The notes under the pieces were generated by a model that was given only the letters and a program-made list of their open reading frames with translations, did no database searches and was not told the origin of the DNA. From Steinernema hermaphroditum (lineage: Eukaryota; Nematoda; Chromadorea; Rhabditida; Steinernematidae), in contig CM059621.1 in assembly GCA_030435675.1 (NCBI GenBank), positions 1,674,001 through 1,738,000 of the forward strand: DNA of 64,000 bases, in the 5' to 3' direction. The position numbers and the translations under genes are program-made. Positions 53,221 through 63,710 of this stretch are shown piece after piece. The first letter of the stretch is position 1, and every line of letters starts with the position of its first letter.

Positions 53221-53943
53221 ACTCCATAAACTTAAGTCTTATCAAGCAGATGAATGTCAAGAGGTGCTATGTGTCGCAGACGCGATGGATTTCACCCAAC
53301 TTTCACGACGTTCTTTACAGACAGTTTAAATAGCATTGTATTGTCTAGATAGTCAGTCTCTTCTCTAGATGTAGCATATATCAGTTGTGCTACATTTCTC
53401 TCTCTGTGCTTTAGCTGAACGGTTTGGATGACTTGTCAATCCCCATTTTAGATCTGCCGACAAGACTCGCGTGGCACTCTTCACAGGAAAGACGAGCTGG
53501 TGGAGCAGGTATTTCACACTGAGGGCAAAGTGGCAGTGAACTGGCTGAGTTTAAACTGCTTGCATGGCTTATCCCAAACGTTTTTAGTATGTAGTTTGTC
53601 GGTTCAGTCCTCATTTTCTACTACCTGCAACCGACCGCTCCTTTAATGGTCGAAAGTAACCGCTGCAGTGCGCTCAAAGAAGAAACCACTCAAACAAGCC
53701 AACGGATCACATTCACCATTTATAGTCGTTCGCAAATCAAACTGCTTAACACACATCATTTTTTCAGGTCTTCGGGCTGTTTTGCTCATTCGTGTCCTAC
53801 TTGCTAAAATGCTGAATCTTGTTGTTCAGTAACGAATGTATATTACCCACTGTTCAGAGTTAGATCACTTTAACGAGACTTTAACAACACACTGTACATC
53901 TCATTGGTGATCAATACGAATGACGAAAAAGGAAGTATCGAAT
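53221..53943. other. Intergenic; first half of a tandem duplication
   Basis: 53680-53815 is repeated, diverged, at 55370-55510 (for example CAGGTCTTCGGGCTGTTTTG in both). It is the 3' flank of the duplicated receptor unit. A 67-codon minus-strand frame at 53411-53614 contains two CxxC pairs (CPQCEIPAPPARLSCEECHA), which resembles a zinc ribbon, but it has no support beyond that. Confidence 0.45.
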
Positions 53944-54918
53944 TTATGTGCTCCTCACCAAATTCGTAGCCGTCGTATCTCTTCTAACACATTTTGTTAT
54001 TATTCGTCGGGCAGTACTGTAGTATGGTCGGAATGTAACAATTGAAACAATCGAATATATAGTCCCATGGTTCGCAGAAAGTAAAGTGCATATCATGTAA
54101 ATTTCTTTTGAGTATATAAAATATGGAAATACAGCACAAGTAACAGCAATGGTTAACGGTATACCTCCTAGGAAAAGAGGAACCGCTGTTATAATTAGTA
54201 AGTACGACAAGAATTTGCGATGAAGCCTTATTGTTGTATCGCTCTTCAAGTTCTTCATTGCGATGAGATGGCGTCTCAAAAGTAGAGAGAATACAGCCAC
54301 TACTATCACGGTTACTGATAAAACAAATATAGCGAAAATTGAGATCATGCTCTTCCGCCAACCGTATGGCCAAAAGCAGAAAGAAATCCTACCGTTAGGA
54401 GGCAGTGGCGGAAGGTTTTCTTTATCAGGATAGTCACGAAAAGGAATGACAAAATTGTAATATAGGGGTAATCCAACAGCAAAGAGAACCGAATGTAGAA
54501 ATGCACAAAAAGCGACCGCCCATGCACGTTTAATCTTCTTCACAAGTTCAGGGTAAGCGAACACAAGATACCTGTAGGGGAACAAGAACGATAGAGCCAG
54601 GTTGCAGCTCAATGCGGGCCCGATAATCAAGAACAACAAGAAATGGGAAACATGCTCATTATTGAAGGCCAGTCCCGCTGGTCCATCAGCGCGATAGCAC
54701 TCCGCTGGGAACTGGGGGAGTGCATGAAGCATTGAACATGCTAGATTTGCAAGCAGGTTCCATGCCATCACGTTTAGCATGAAGTAAGGCAGAGAGTCCA
54801 TATTTTTCGGGGAGTGCCTCCAAACAATAAACATACTAAACATTTTGATCGGCATGTGCACCCAGTTAGTAACGTCCAAGATTCTATTGAAAAGCTGATC
54901 GACAAGCTCCGTAGGCAT
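53944..54918 (-). CDS. Intronless Srh-like chemoreceptor
   Basis: Single-exon receptor of 324 residues starting MPTELVDQLFNRILDVTNW. Motifs are IVWRHSPKNMDSLPYFMLN in TM1-2, FPAECYRADGPAG after TM2, FPYRYLVFAYP after TM3, PPLPPNGRISFCFWPYGWRKS in the extracellular loop, LLRRHLIAMKNLKSDTTI before TM6, and NHGTIYSIVSIVTFRPYYS in TM7. It is the intact member of a tandem duplication whose broken copy lies at 55636-56314, and the sister of the gene at 51699. The short tail ends in KCVRRDTTATNLVRST. Confidence 0.9.
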   Translation of the reverse strand: MPTELVDQLFNRILDVTNWVHMPIKMFSMFIVWRHSPKNMDSLPYFMLNVMAWNLLANLACSMLHALPQFPAECYRADGPAGLAFNNEHVSHFLLFLIIGPALSCNLALSFLFPYRYLVFAYPELVKKIKRAWAVAFCAFLHSVLFAVGLPLYYNFVIPFRDYPDKENLPPLPPNGRISFCFWPYGWRKSMISIFAIFVLSVTVIVVAVFSLLLRRHLIAMKNLKSDTTIRLHRKFLSYLLIITAVPLFLGGIPLTIAVTCAVFPYFIYSKEIYMICTLLSANHGTIYSIVSIVTFRPYYSTARRIITKCVRRDTTATNLVRST

Positions 54919-55635
54919 ATGTTACCGGACTGATGTGGACTTACTATAGGGGCATACGCGGCCAGATTTTACGAACATTCAATTATTCATTAAGAGTATG
55001 ATTGCGTAACCCCAATGGTTTGTTTGCCTAGGTCAGGGCAGTTGTTTGGGTAGGCATGCACTAACAACAATGTGAAATCAACGATTAATGGAATTTAACA
55101 CTTTCTGTTCCCGTGGAACGCTCTCAGTACGGTCGGTCCATACATTTGTGTAATTAAACCATGGACAGCATGCTTCACTTTTGACAAGTTCGATGACGTG
55201 CATCGAGAGTACGAGAGTTCGACTGTTAAAGAATTCGTCCAAACATCTGCCGCTCCTCATATTATACTATTTATCAATGACTTTCCACACAGAGCGATTT
55301 TGCAGTTGAGCGCGAAGATCTCATCAGTTTCCATAAACGGGAAAGCGATGAAGATGATCAATCCGGTGAGAAGAAGAAACCACTCAAACAAGCTAACGGA
55401 TCATTCATCATTTATAGCCGTTCGCAAATCAAAATGCTTGAAAGATGTCATTTTTTCAGGTCTTCGGGCTGTTTTGCTCATTCCTGTCTTACCTGTTGAA
55501 ATGCTCTAGCTTATCATCCAGAAACGAATGTATATTACCAACTGTTCAATGTTAAATCACTCTTACGAGACTTTAACAACACGCTTTACACCACATTGAA
55601 GATTAATACGAATAATGTGAAGGTAAGTATAGAAT

Positions 55636-56314
55636 TTACGTGCTGGTCACCATGTGCACAAAAGTCGTATCCCTTCTAATACATTTCGTTATTATTCTTC
55701 GGGCAGCAATGTAGTATGGTGGGAATGTAACATGAAACAATCGAATATACAGTCTCATGGTTCGACGAAAGCAAACTGCATACCATGATGATTTCTGTAG
55801 AATATAGAAAATATGGAAATACAGCACAACTAACAATAATGGCTAACGGAATTCCTCCTAGGAAAAAAGGGTCAGCTGTAATAATCATCAGGTACGACAG
55901 GAACTTCCGATGGCTCCGTATTTTTGCATCGCTCTTCAAATTCTTCATGGCTACGAGATGGCGTCTAAGAAGCAGAGAAAATACGGCCACTATTATCAAT
56001 GTTACTAATAGAACAAGAATTGCGAAAATTGATATCATGCTCTTCCGCCAACCGTGTGGCCAAAAGCAGAAAGAGATCCTTCCATTTGGAGGCAGTGGCG
56101 GAAGGTTTCCTTAATCGGGATAATCATGAAAAGGCATAACGAAACAGTAATACAGGGGTAATTCAACAGCAAGGAAAAGGGAATGCAGAAATGAACAAAG
56201 AGCGAGCGCCCATGCATTAATCTTCTTCACAAGTTTAGGGTAGGCGAACACAAAATACCTGTAGGGGAAAAGAAAAGCTAGGGCCAGTGTACAGTTCAAT
56301 GCGGACCCGATCAT
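55636..56314 (-). pseudogene. Truncated duplicate of the receptor at 53944
   Basis: The order of motifs matches the intact gene (FPYRYFVFAYPKLVKK, PPLPPNGRISFCFWPHGW, LLRRHLVAMKNLKSDAKI), but TM1 and TM2 are missing: the homology begins at about 56314 and is joined there to the duplicated upstream flank. There is a stop at 56111-56113 just after FHDYPD, and another frame break near 55730 within TM7. Flanks at 55370-55510 and 56320-56420 match those of the 53944 gene, so the unit was duplicated as a block and then decayed. Confidence 0.85.
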
Positions 56315-56597
56315 TTTGACAAACAGTGATTCATTAAGAATACGACTCCCCGAAATATCACCAACAGTTGTTTCCGGAGGTCAGTGCTTTGTTTGTATAG
56401 GCATGTACTAGCAACAATTTGAAATTAACAGTTAATCGAATTAAAGATTTTCTTGTCCAATGGGAAGGCCTCAGTACACCAAAACGGTACCATATAATTT
56501 TATAACATAACACCACCGCTGATGAGCCACCGCCAGGTTTGGCACCAACGCCACGCCAGGGATTAAACTAGCTACAAGTGATATAATCCGTGTATAT

Positions 56598-56660
56598 CAG
56601 TCTGTGTCTTATAAGGCGTATTGCCTTTGATTCATGAAACAAAGTCGCAAAGTCGATGAT
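56598..56660 (+). repeat. Family A retroposon, short 3' fragment
   Basis: AAGGCGTATTGCCTTTGATT and CATGAAACAAAGTCGCAAAG match the 3' end of family A in sense orientation; the AATAAA is mutated to AACAAA. Confidence 0.5.
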
Positions 56661-56958
56661 TCGTAGGGTCGCTCCCTCTATAACGAGTTTAGTGAGGCGC
56701 AATGACGCCTGCTCTGTGAACAAACTCAAGCGACAAATATCTAGAAATGCACGATATCCAAACAACGTTTCTTTCGTTTTGTAGTACATGTATATCCGAT
56801 GTTTTTCACAATGCTTTCTTTACAAGAAACGTCACTTGTTTTCGTCCATTCACCTCCTTTCTTGCTACCGTAACAGTTATATCTTTCCGTACTGGTCAAC
56901 GTCCTCCTCGTTGAGTTAAAACTGAACGCTCATCTGTTTTCTTCCAGACGCATAAGCC

Positions 56959-58371
56959 ATGGGTGAACTCGACGTTGTTCAGGAACATTGGAATGGCTTT
57001 GAACTTTACCGTTCGATTATCATTGCAAACACGATTGTATCTCTTCCGCTGACGGCGCTAACTGTTTATTTGATAATCTACAAGTCGTCGCAACACATAA
57101 AAACATACAAATATGCGCTCTTGAATATATTGGTAGGGCATTCCATATACTACCGCACCATGAACTTATTTCAGTTCTGCGTTTTTGCTACCGATTTGTT
57201 GCTGGAAATCGTTGTTCTGCCGGCGCCTGTTTTTGACATAAGCGCCGTTTACTCAACAGGCTTAGCCAGTCTAATGGGCTCTAAGGCGAGTTTTGTTTGT
57301 GAGGTAGGTTGCTTCCGGTTCTCCGAGCTTATTCCAGTTTTTCAGGTAATAGCAATAGCCTCTGTCGCTGAGTATCTAGCTGCTTTGCTATTCGCCTTTT
57401 TCTATCGCTATCTTGCCCTCAAAAACGACGTTTATCTATGCGGAAAGCCCATCGAACGCCGTCATTATTGGTTTGGAATTATCGCTGTCATGATTACTGC
57501 TCCTACCTCAATAGCGATAGCTCTCGGCATGACCTACACACCTGAGGAGGAATTCAAGGAGTTTGTTTCAAAGGTAAAACCGGTTCACTTCGAAGATAGC
57601 AATCTTCTTTCAGAACCATCCCGAATATCTGCCTTTCCTGAAGAAGTTACCAATATTCCAATTCAGCAAGATGGCTCTCATAACAACATCTTGTATATTT
57701 TTCGGATGGGCGAGCATCTGGAGACTGTTAGTTATATGGTGCTTAAGGGGAATTGTCAACCATTTTCGTGTCCAGAAGAGCTCTATGCATAGTAATACAT
57801 ATCGACTGCATATTCAGCTAATTAAAGCATTGGTTGTGCAGGTAGAACGTAATTCGCCTTTTGAGCGATCCAACATATTTCAGACTGCGGCGCCTATCGT
57901 GCTCTGTACAATTCCAATATTACTCGTTGCGGGCAGTCTCATATTTGGGCTTGATATGATAGATGGTAGGCGATTGTTTACTTCATATAAAATATTAAGA
58001 GTTGTGTAATCAAACGTCATTCAGATGTAGTTAAAATCGCCGACCTTACTATGAGCCTACATTCGACTGTGAACTCACTTGCTATGATCCTTCTGATCGC
58101 TCCTTACAGAAATGCTATCATACGTATTTTCCGTAAAGTGTCGGGAAAAAGGGCGCAACTTCTAAAGCGGTCTCCGTCCGTATCACAAACAGCGGCGCTT
58201 AATAATCTGACCTCGGGGAAGAGAATGGCGAACGTGCAAATGTGTTTGTACTTTGGTGTTGGGTTCGATAACTCTCGGAGTCTCCACTTTATCTGCTTGC
58301 CTGTACGATACACACAGACTAACGGACCCGTAGGTTTTCCGTTAAGGTTCAATCAGAAACCGTCAGCGTAA
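56959..58371 (+). CDS. Six-exon Srh-like/Str-superfamily chemoreceptor with an extended tail
   Basis: 395 residues. Exons are 56959-57132, 57175-57303, 57346-57573, 57614-57841, 57884-57965 and 58025-58371. It starts MGELDVVQEHWNGFELYRS. Motifs are IYKSSQHIKTYKYALLN in TM1-2 (SSQ where paralogs have SPx), FFYRYLALKND after TM3, NHPEYLPFLKKLPIFQF before TM5, NTYRLHIQLIKALVVQ before TM6, and MSLHSTVNSLAM with APYRNAI in TM7. The last exon is 347 nt compared with 170-236 nt in paralogs. Its extra C-terminal segment, about 50 residues from roughly codon 345, includes sequence at 58310-58345 that matches the end of the candidate SINE at 41440 in antisense. So the tail has been lengthened by reading into repeat DNA. 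Confidence 0.85.
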
Positions 58372-58685
58372 CTTTAGGGCAGTAATCACGTGTAGCGCTA
58401 TTTCAGATTGTGCGCATATACGAAAGAGTGCTCGTTCTGACAATTACAGCCTACAAATGGACAAGAAACGAATAACAACTTCTTTGTAAAAATGTGCTGG
58501 CAGGCGAGATTGTATGATCACTGGATGTTTTCGACTTCAAAAAACTTTCACATAAGGACTGAGTCATTTCCCAGTGGCTATCCAACTTCTTCTCAGTGTG
58601 CCGTTATTACATACTGCTTACGTATCACTGAACAATGCTGAGCCAGCAATGTAATGGTCATGCAATTTGTTTCAGTGGTCGATCG
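58372..58685. other. Intergenic, 5' flank of the receptor at 58686
   Basis: About 58440-58530 is repeated in diverged form at about 60020-60110 (CAATAACAACTTCTTTGT-like phrase and CTCGATGTTTTCGA-like phrase), which marks the boundaries of tandem receptor duplications. TTTCAG at about 58668-58674 may be a spliced-leader acceptor. Confidence 0.5.
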
Positions 58686-59992
58686 ATGGCAGAAGTCGAT
58701 ATTGTTCAACGGTATCGGCATAGCTTTGAGCTTTATCGTTGGATTATTATTGCTAATACGGTCACTGCCCTACCCTTGAATGCGCTCACGGTGTACTTGA
58801 TAATCCATAAGTCACCAACGCACATAAAAACGTATAAATACCTGCTTTTGAACATTATGGTATGACTAATTCAAATTTGGAAATCGAATTTGGAAGAATT
58901 TTTCAGTTGTGTGTATTCATCACCGACATAATGCTAGAGGTTGTTGTTCTGCCAGCTCCTGTTTTGCATGTTTTCGGAATCTATCCAACTGGCTTAGTGC
59001 ATGTGTTCGGCACTAAGCTTGGCTTCGTTTGCGAAGTACGTTTTCCTTGTTTATGTTTTTATTAAATGTATACAAGGTCATAGCAATAGCTTCCGTGTCA
59101 GAATATCTGGCCGCCCTGCTATTTGCCTTTTTCTATCGCTACCTGGCTCTGAAAGATGATCTATTTATCTGTGGGAAGCTGATCGAACGACAGCACTACA
59201 GAGCGGCAATGATCGTCGTTATGATAATTGCTCCTTCAACTATAGCAGTCGCCTTGGGAATGAGCTACGTTCCAGATGATGAATTTAAAGAATATGTGCG
59301 AGAGGTATAAGTTTCCGCTACATTTGGAAGGGTAACTCTTGTCCTACAGAGCCATCCAGAACTTCTGCCTTTCTTCGACAAGGAACCTTTCTTTCAACTT
59401 AGTAAACGGGCTCTTTCCCTTACATGTGGCATCTTCCTTTGCTGGACGATCATCTGGACTGCGCTTGTGGCATGGTGTGTAAGCGGAATTGTCCGTCAGT
59501 TTAGACTGCAGAAGAGCATCATGCACATCAATACATATCGACTTCATGTTCAGCTATTGAAGTCTTTGGTAGTTCAGGTTGGCAGTCGGCGTTTTGTAAT
59601 ATACATTGATAGTACTATGCTTCAGACTGCAGCACCCATTGTTCTCTGCGCAATTCCGATAGTACTGGTTACGTGTAGTGTGTTGTTAGAGCTAAACATA
59701 CTCGATGGTAGGCAAAACTGGCACTCCCACGTGCCGAATGTATCGCCACACTTTGCACCGGAAACATTCTGGACTTTCAATCTTTCATTTTACCATTTTT
59801 TCTGCTTACAAATATTTTGCAGAGGTAGTCAAGATCGCCGACCTGACTATGAGCCTACATTCGACTGTAAACTCGCTGGCCGTCATCGTTCTAATTGCTC
59901 CTTACAGAAATGCTGCGCTAAATGCTTTCCGCAAAATGTCAGGCAGGAACGTCTTAACTGTCTCCGTTATTCCTGGTCCACATTCTGTTTGA
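58686..59992 (+). CDS. Six-exon Srh-like/Str-superfamily chemoreceptor
   Basis: Complete receptor of 336 residues. Exons are 58686-58859, 58907-59035, 59077-59304, 59350-59577, 59626-59707 and 59823-59992. It starts MAEVDIVQRYRHSFELYRW. Motifs are IHKSPTHIKTYKYLLLN in TM1-2, FFYRYLALKDD after TM3, SHPELLPFFDKEPFFQL before TM5, NTYRLHVQLLKSLVVQ before TM6 and MSLHSTVNSLAV with APYRNAA in TM7. The acceptor of exon 3 is TACAAG, weaker than the TTTCAG of the others. It is a close tandem relative of 56959 and 34464. The remains of a further copy begin at 60215. Confidence 0.9.
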
Positions 59993-60214
59993 CAAGATGC
60001 AAAACCCACGTAACAAGACAAAAAGAACAGGGTTCCAATAACAACTTCTTTGTTATGATGTACTTGTAGCTCAGACTGTGTGATCACTCGATGTTTTCGA
60101 TTCAACATCATCACGATGCGAATAAATGATGCTAACTGCTTCTATTCTTCGTCGTTTTTGGTTATTGTTTACACGTTTGTGAACAATGTGGGCATGTATT
60201 AAGTTTCGGAGGAA

Positions 60215-60265
60215 ATGGCAGAAGCCGATATCGTTCAGTAGTACCGACATACAGTTTAGGAAATA
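60215..60265 (+). pseudogene. 5' stub of a further tandem receptor copy
   Basis: ATGGCAGAAGCCGATATCGT matches the start of the 58686 gene (MAEADIVQ compared with MAEVDIVQ), followed at once by a TAG and ended after 51 bases by a transposon. The flank upstream also matches that of 58686, so this is the remains of a third tandem unit. Confidence 0.8.
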
Positions 60266-60727
60266 CCGGGTGGGGCATTCCGTCCGCTGCGACTTGATTC
60301 AACCTCTTCGCCACTTCAACGCCCGCGCATACTAATGGGACCACTGATCGTTCTTCTCGGATGCCATCTCCAGCCGAAGCCAGAGGAAAATCAGCGACAA
60401 TACGGTGTGATTAGTGCCTTTTTGTGCATATATGACGTCTCGCAAGGTGTAAGCCTTCGATACGAGAAGATAAACTCGGGTGGGGCATAAATACTGTAAG
60501 TGGGTCAAACTTTTCAATTTATCCATACCACTTCTGTTGTTATATTCGTGTTCCTCGTCCTTTCTTGATCTAGGATTGCTGTTTCCCCTGTTATTTTTCT
60601 CTTTGCCCCTTCGACACAATGGCAACCCAAAATGACCGTTTTGCTACCATCGCTGATTAAAAGTGTGAAATAAATAAGTGGACAAATAAGTGGAAGACCG
60701 AGCACAGTCCAAAACAGCAAGGACCGA
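60266..60727 (+). mobile_element. 5' fragment of the 1.3 kb Tc1/mariner element, interrupted by family B
   Basis: The left inverted end starts at 60266 after TA, in the diverged form CCGGGTGGGGCAT. After a 198 bp family B insertion it continues at 60477 with GGGGCATAAATACTGTAAGT, and then follows the left end of the 5724 element, with internal deletions, to about 60727. The transposase core and the right end are absent. Confidence 0.85.
60279..60476 (+). repeat. 5'-truncated family B retroposon nested in a transposon end
   Basis: 198 bp flanked by CGGGTGGGGCAT at 60267-60278 and 60477-60488. Those twelve bases belong to the transposon end, so the duplication can only come from this insertion. 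The 3' end is TTCGATACGAGAAGATAAACT, which matches the 7097 copy's end; the 5' half of the family is missing. Confidence 0.85.
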
Positions 60728-61033
60728 ATGTCGGTGGCAAACATTTCTTACACAAGAGGACAACAATAACAAGTTCTCCTTTCAGCCGCTTTAGTCATGC
60801 TTTGAAAGCAAGCATGAAAAGTCTTTCGTTCTAAGCACACGATTTAAAACATCATACAGAACAGTAGACTCAATGAATACGACACAGTGCTTGCTCACAG
60901 GCTTAAGTAAATCAATCCAGAAATGTTCAGCTGTTGTGAAGACACCAGATGACTGACTCGAACATGCCTTTTTATTGAAAAAAAAAACGTACCGCACGTA
61001 CATATGACAATGGACATCCCGCCAATACACTAT
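60728..61033. other. Intergenic, no gene seen
   Basis: It lies between the transposon fragment and the 3' end of the minus-strand receptor. No features with defined ends. Confidence 0.4.
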
Positions 61034-62014
61034 TCACTTCGTAGTAACAATCAATTCAGTAGTTGTTTTTATGACCACAGCGTTATTCTTACCGCTAATT
61101 TTTTTTATCACACTCTGAAACATCCCTCTCGCAGCTTGACAGTAAGGTTTAAAGGTAACAATCGAAACAACCGAATAAATCAATCCGTGATTGTACAACA
61201 GGAAGAGGTTGATCATGAAGATCTCGCGACCGTGAAGAATGTTGGGAAAAAATAAACACAATAGCTGTATCAGAAATGGCAATTCACCGAAGAAAATGGG
61301 AACAACAGTAATGACTATTAAATAACGTAGAAATCGCTTGTGTAGGTCGATGGTTTGCTTGCTGTACAGATGAGTCATTCTGCTGAGGTGCTGCCGAAGA
61401 AGAACAGAAAATACAGAAACCATCGCAGTCACGATAACGACTATGATGGCTCCGCACACTCCCAGTGAACGTGGTGCGAATTCGTAAGGTCGAAAGCACA
61501 ATAGGTTTCTCAGATCTTGCCTCTCTTCCTTCAGTTGGTATGTGCCCGCAGGCGATACTAGAAATATGTAGGCGACAGCAGTATATGTACTCAATATAAC
61601 ATGAAGCGCACCGCACAGAAAAACACATCGTTTCTTTCCAATCTTCTCAGCTGTCTCTGGATGGACTATCACAACATACCGATAGAAGAATGGATAGCTC
61701 AAGGCAAGAGCAAGGTTGGCCGCACTGATAACGGTAGCAGCAAAAATACAGTGAATCACAAGCTCGCTATCAACGAACTGAGCTACCAGCCCTTCGGCAC
61801 GAAAGCATGGGGTCGGAAACAACGGATAATAATGAAGAATAGCCGCAAAAGTGAGCGCCAGTAAACTCCATCCCATAGCATTTAAGATGAACAACGGCAA
61901 AGAATCCATGTTGCTTGGTGAGAAACGGTAGACTATGTAGATTGTCAACAGCTTCAAAGGAATGTGAATAAGTGTGCTGATATCAAGTAAGATGTTGTAC
62001 ATGTGAGCCAGCAT
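61034..62014 (-). CDS. Intronless Srh-like chemoreceptor
   Basis: Single-exon receptor of 326 residues from MLAHMYNILLDISTLIHIP at 62014. The frame is open upstream to an ATG at 62128, but that extension is absent from paralogs. Motifs are IVYRFSPSNMDSLPLFILN in TM1-2, YYPLFPTPCFRAEG after TM2, YPFFYRYVVIVHP after TM3, CFRPYEF where paralogs have CFxPxGW, LLRQHLSRM with SKQTIDLHKRFLRYL before TM6, and NHGLIYSVVSIVTFKPYCQA in TM7. The tail is about 40 residues with several Lys. It is related to the gene at 62784, 0.8 kb away in the same direction. Confidence 0.9.
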   Translation of the reverse strand: MLAHMYNILLDISTLIHIPLKLLTIYIVYRFSPSNMDSLPLFILNAMGWSLLALTFAAILHYYPLFPTPCFRAEGLVAQFVDSELVIHCIFAATVISAANLALALSYPFFYRYVVIVHPETAEKIGKKRCVFLCGALHVILSTYTAVAYIFLVSPAGTYQLKEERQDLRNLLCFRPYEFAPRSLGVCGAIIVVIVTAMVSVFSVLLRQHLSRMTHLYSKQTIDLHKRFLRYLIVITVVPIFFGELPFLIQLLCLFFPNILHGREIFMINLFLLYNHGLIYSVVSIVTFKPYCQAARGMFQSVIKKISGKNNAVVIKTTTELIVTTK

Positions 62015-62128
62015 CGTGATATGTACACAATAAGAAAGATCGAGATCTTGGGAAGAGAAGCAAATATAAAAGTTGTATATGAACTTAGAATATGTGGTAC
62101 CGCTGTAGTGTAAAGGAGCACATGACAT

Positions 62129-62783
62129 GTAGTTCTCACAAAGGAACGTTCAGTTGCACATCGAGTCCAAAATCGACACGCAGATAGGTATCCATTACTG
62201 AACACAGACGCCCGTTGGCTTATACGCACATCTAACTATGTAAACACTCTTTGAAAGTTACGTTCAATCGAGTATAAACAATTTTTGCATGGGAGGTGTA
62301 ACTGAATGCCTGGCCGAAATGGTGTCTTGGTTTCCATTTTTTCCGGTTTCTGGATTCGATACCTTTTACAGTTGCTCCTTTTAAACATGTCTTTTTCACG
62401 TCTTGAGTTATTAAGGAACATTTTGTACCTACGAATCTGCCAAAAACTTTCCGAATCCTTATGTTACCAACAGCTTGCCATAAACAGTTTTTGACCCTAT
62501 TCCACATGTTACCCTGGATTGTTGCTGTTGGGTAGACCACCCCTAGCGTCTACACCGATTAGACGCCTTTTTGTGCTTATGACTGTACATATGAAGGAAG
62601 TGACTATCGATAACGATGAACCCCAGTCGACCGGTCGTTCCCCAAGACATCACAGTCACTGACTCCAGAACTCTATCACAATATACACTTTAAGCAGTTC
62701 ACGGTTTAAGTGTTCTGTTGCTCAGCTTTCGATGATGCAATGTTCACTTCTTAACACATACAATATTCGCGTTACTTCGCACT
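62129..62783. other. Intergenic between two minus-strand receptors
   Basis: It has a 102-codon minus-strand frame (62232-62540) without motifs. 62540-62660 resembles 39800-39910 (CTGTTGATAAAGATAAACCC-like compared with CTATCGATAACGATGAACCC), a low-level shared 3' flank of two intronless receptors. Confidence 0.4.
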
Positions 62784-63710
62784 TTATTTACAAACAACAA
62801 CAACATTTCTTGTACATTGAAACTTTTTCAGAATTGACCGCCACATACTTCGAACTGCTCGACTGTATGGCTTGAAGGTTGCGATAGAGACCACCGAATA
62901 CAGCGTGCCATGATTGAAAAGAACGATGGCACTAATAACATCAATCTCACGTGCGTACGCCATATCAGGAAAATAGAAACTGAGCTCACAGAGAAGGAAG
63001 GGAAGTTCACCTAAAAATACTGGCACTATTGTTATAGCTATCAAATAGCGAAGAAACTTCTTGTTTAGAGCAATTGTTGGGAGGCTATGCTTGTGAATCA
63101 TGTTTGAAAAGTGCCTCCTTAGAAGGATTGACAGCGTGACTACAATTGACGTTATTGAGATTATAGTCAAGGCACCGCATATACCAGCGATGTACTTCAG
63201 CCATCCACGTTCCTCAAAGCATATGATCCATGGATCTAATTCGGCGGGAACCATCAAAAACATATAACAAAGTGCAGTGCCTAAGCTTGTGGTAGCATGG
63301 TAGCCCACACACAGCGCGATGCACCATTTTGGCCGAATTCTCACGGCCAAGCCTGGGTATACAAATACGATATAGCGATAAATAAATGGATAGCTTAGGG
63401 AAGCAGTGGCGTTCACTACACTAACGAGAGTAATGACAAAAAGTGCTTGAGGGACGAGGCTGTCGTGCGTGAAAATGGCAATAACACCATCAGCTCGAAA
63501 GCAGCTTGCCGGGAAAAGTGGGTGGAAATGAACAATCGCAGCTAATACGCTAGACAGCAGATTCCATACCATAGCGTTTAAAATGAAATGTGGCAGAGCA
63601 TCCATGTTTGCCGGAGAACGGCGACATACAATGTATATGGCAAGCACCTTGAATGGAATATGGATGAAAATGCTAATTTCAAGCGATGTACTGTAAATGG
63701 AAGCTAACAT
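62784..63710 (-). CDS. Intronless Srh-like chemoreceptor
   Basis: Single-exon receptor of 308 residues starting MLASIYSTSLEISIFIHIP. Motifs are IVCRRSPANMDALPHFILN in TM1-2 (CRRSP instead of YRHSP), FHPLFPASCFRADG after TM2, YPFIYRYIVFVYP after TM3, a shortened extracellular loop before CFEERGWLKY, LLRRHFSNM with HSLPTIALNKKFLRYL before TM6, and NHGTLYSVVSIATFKPYSRAV in TM7. The loop is about ten residues shorter than in paralogs and HSLPTI replaces SKQTI. The frame is fully open. Confidence 0.9.
   Translation of the reverse strand: MLASIYSTSLEISIFIHIPFKVLAIYIVCRRSPANMDALPHFILNAMVWNLLSSVLAAIVHFHPLFPASCFRADGVIAIFTHDSLVPQALFVITLVSVVNATASLSYPFIYRYIVFVYPGLAVRIRPKWCIALCVGYHATTSLGTALCYMFLMVPAELDPWIICFEERGWLKYIAGICGALTIISITSIVVTLSILLRRHFSNMIHKHSLPTIALNKKFLRYLIAITIVPVFLGELPFLLCELSFYFPDMAYAREIDVISAIVLFNHGTLYSVVSIATFKPYSRAVRSMWRSILKKFQCTRNVVVVCK

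Noticed and set aside
53411..53614. Small minus-strand frame with two CxxC pairs
   Set aside because: There is no start context, no homologous frame in the duplicated unit, and it lies in the flank of a tandem duplication. A zinc-ribbon gene cannot be supported.
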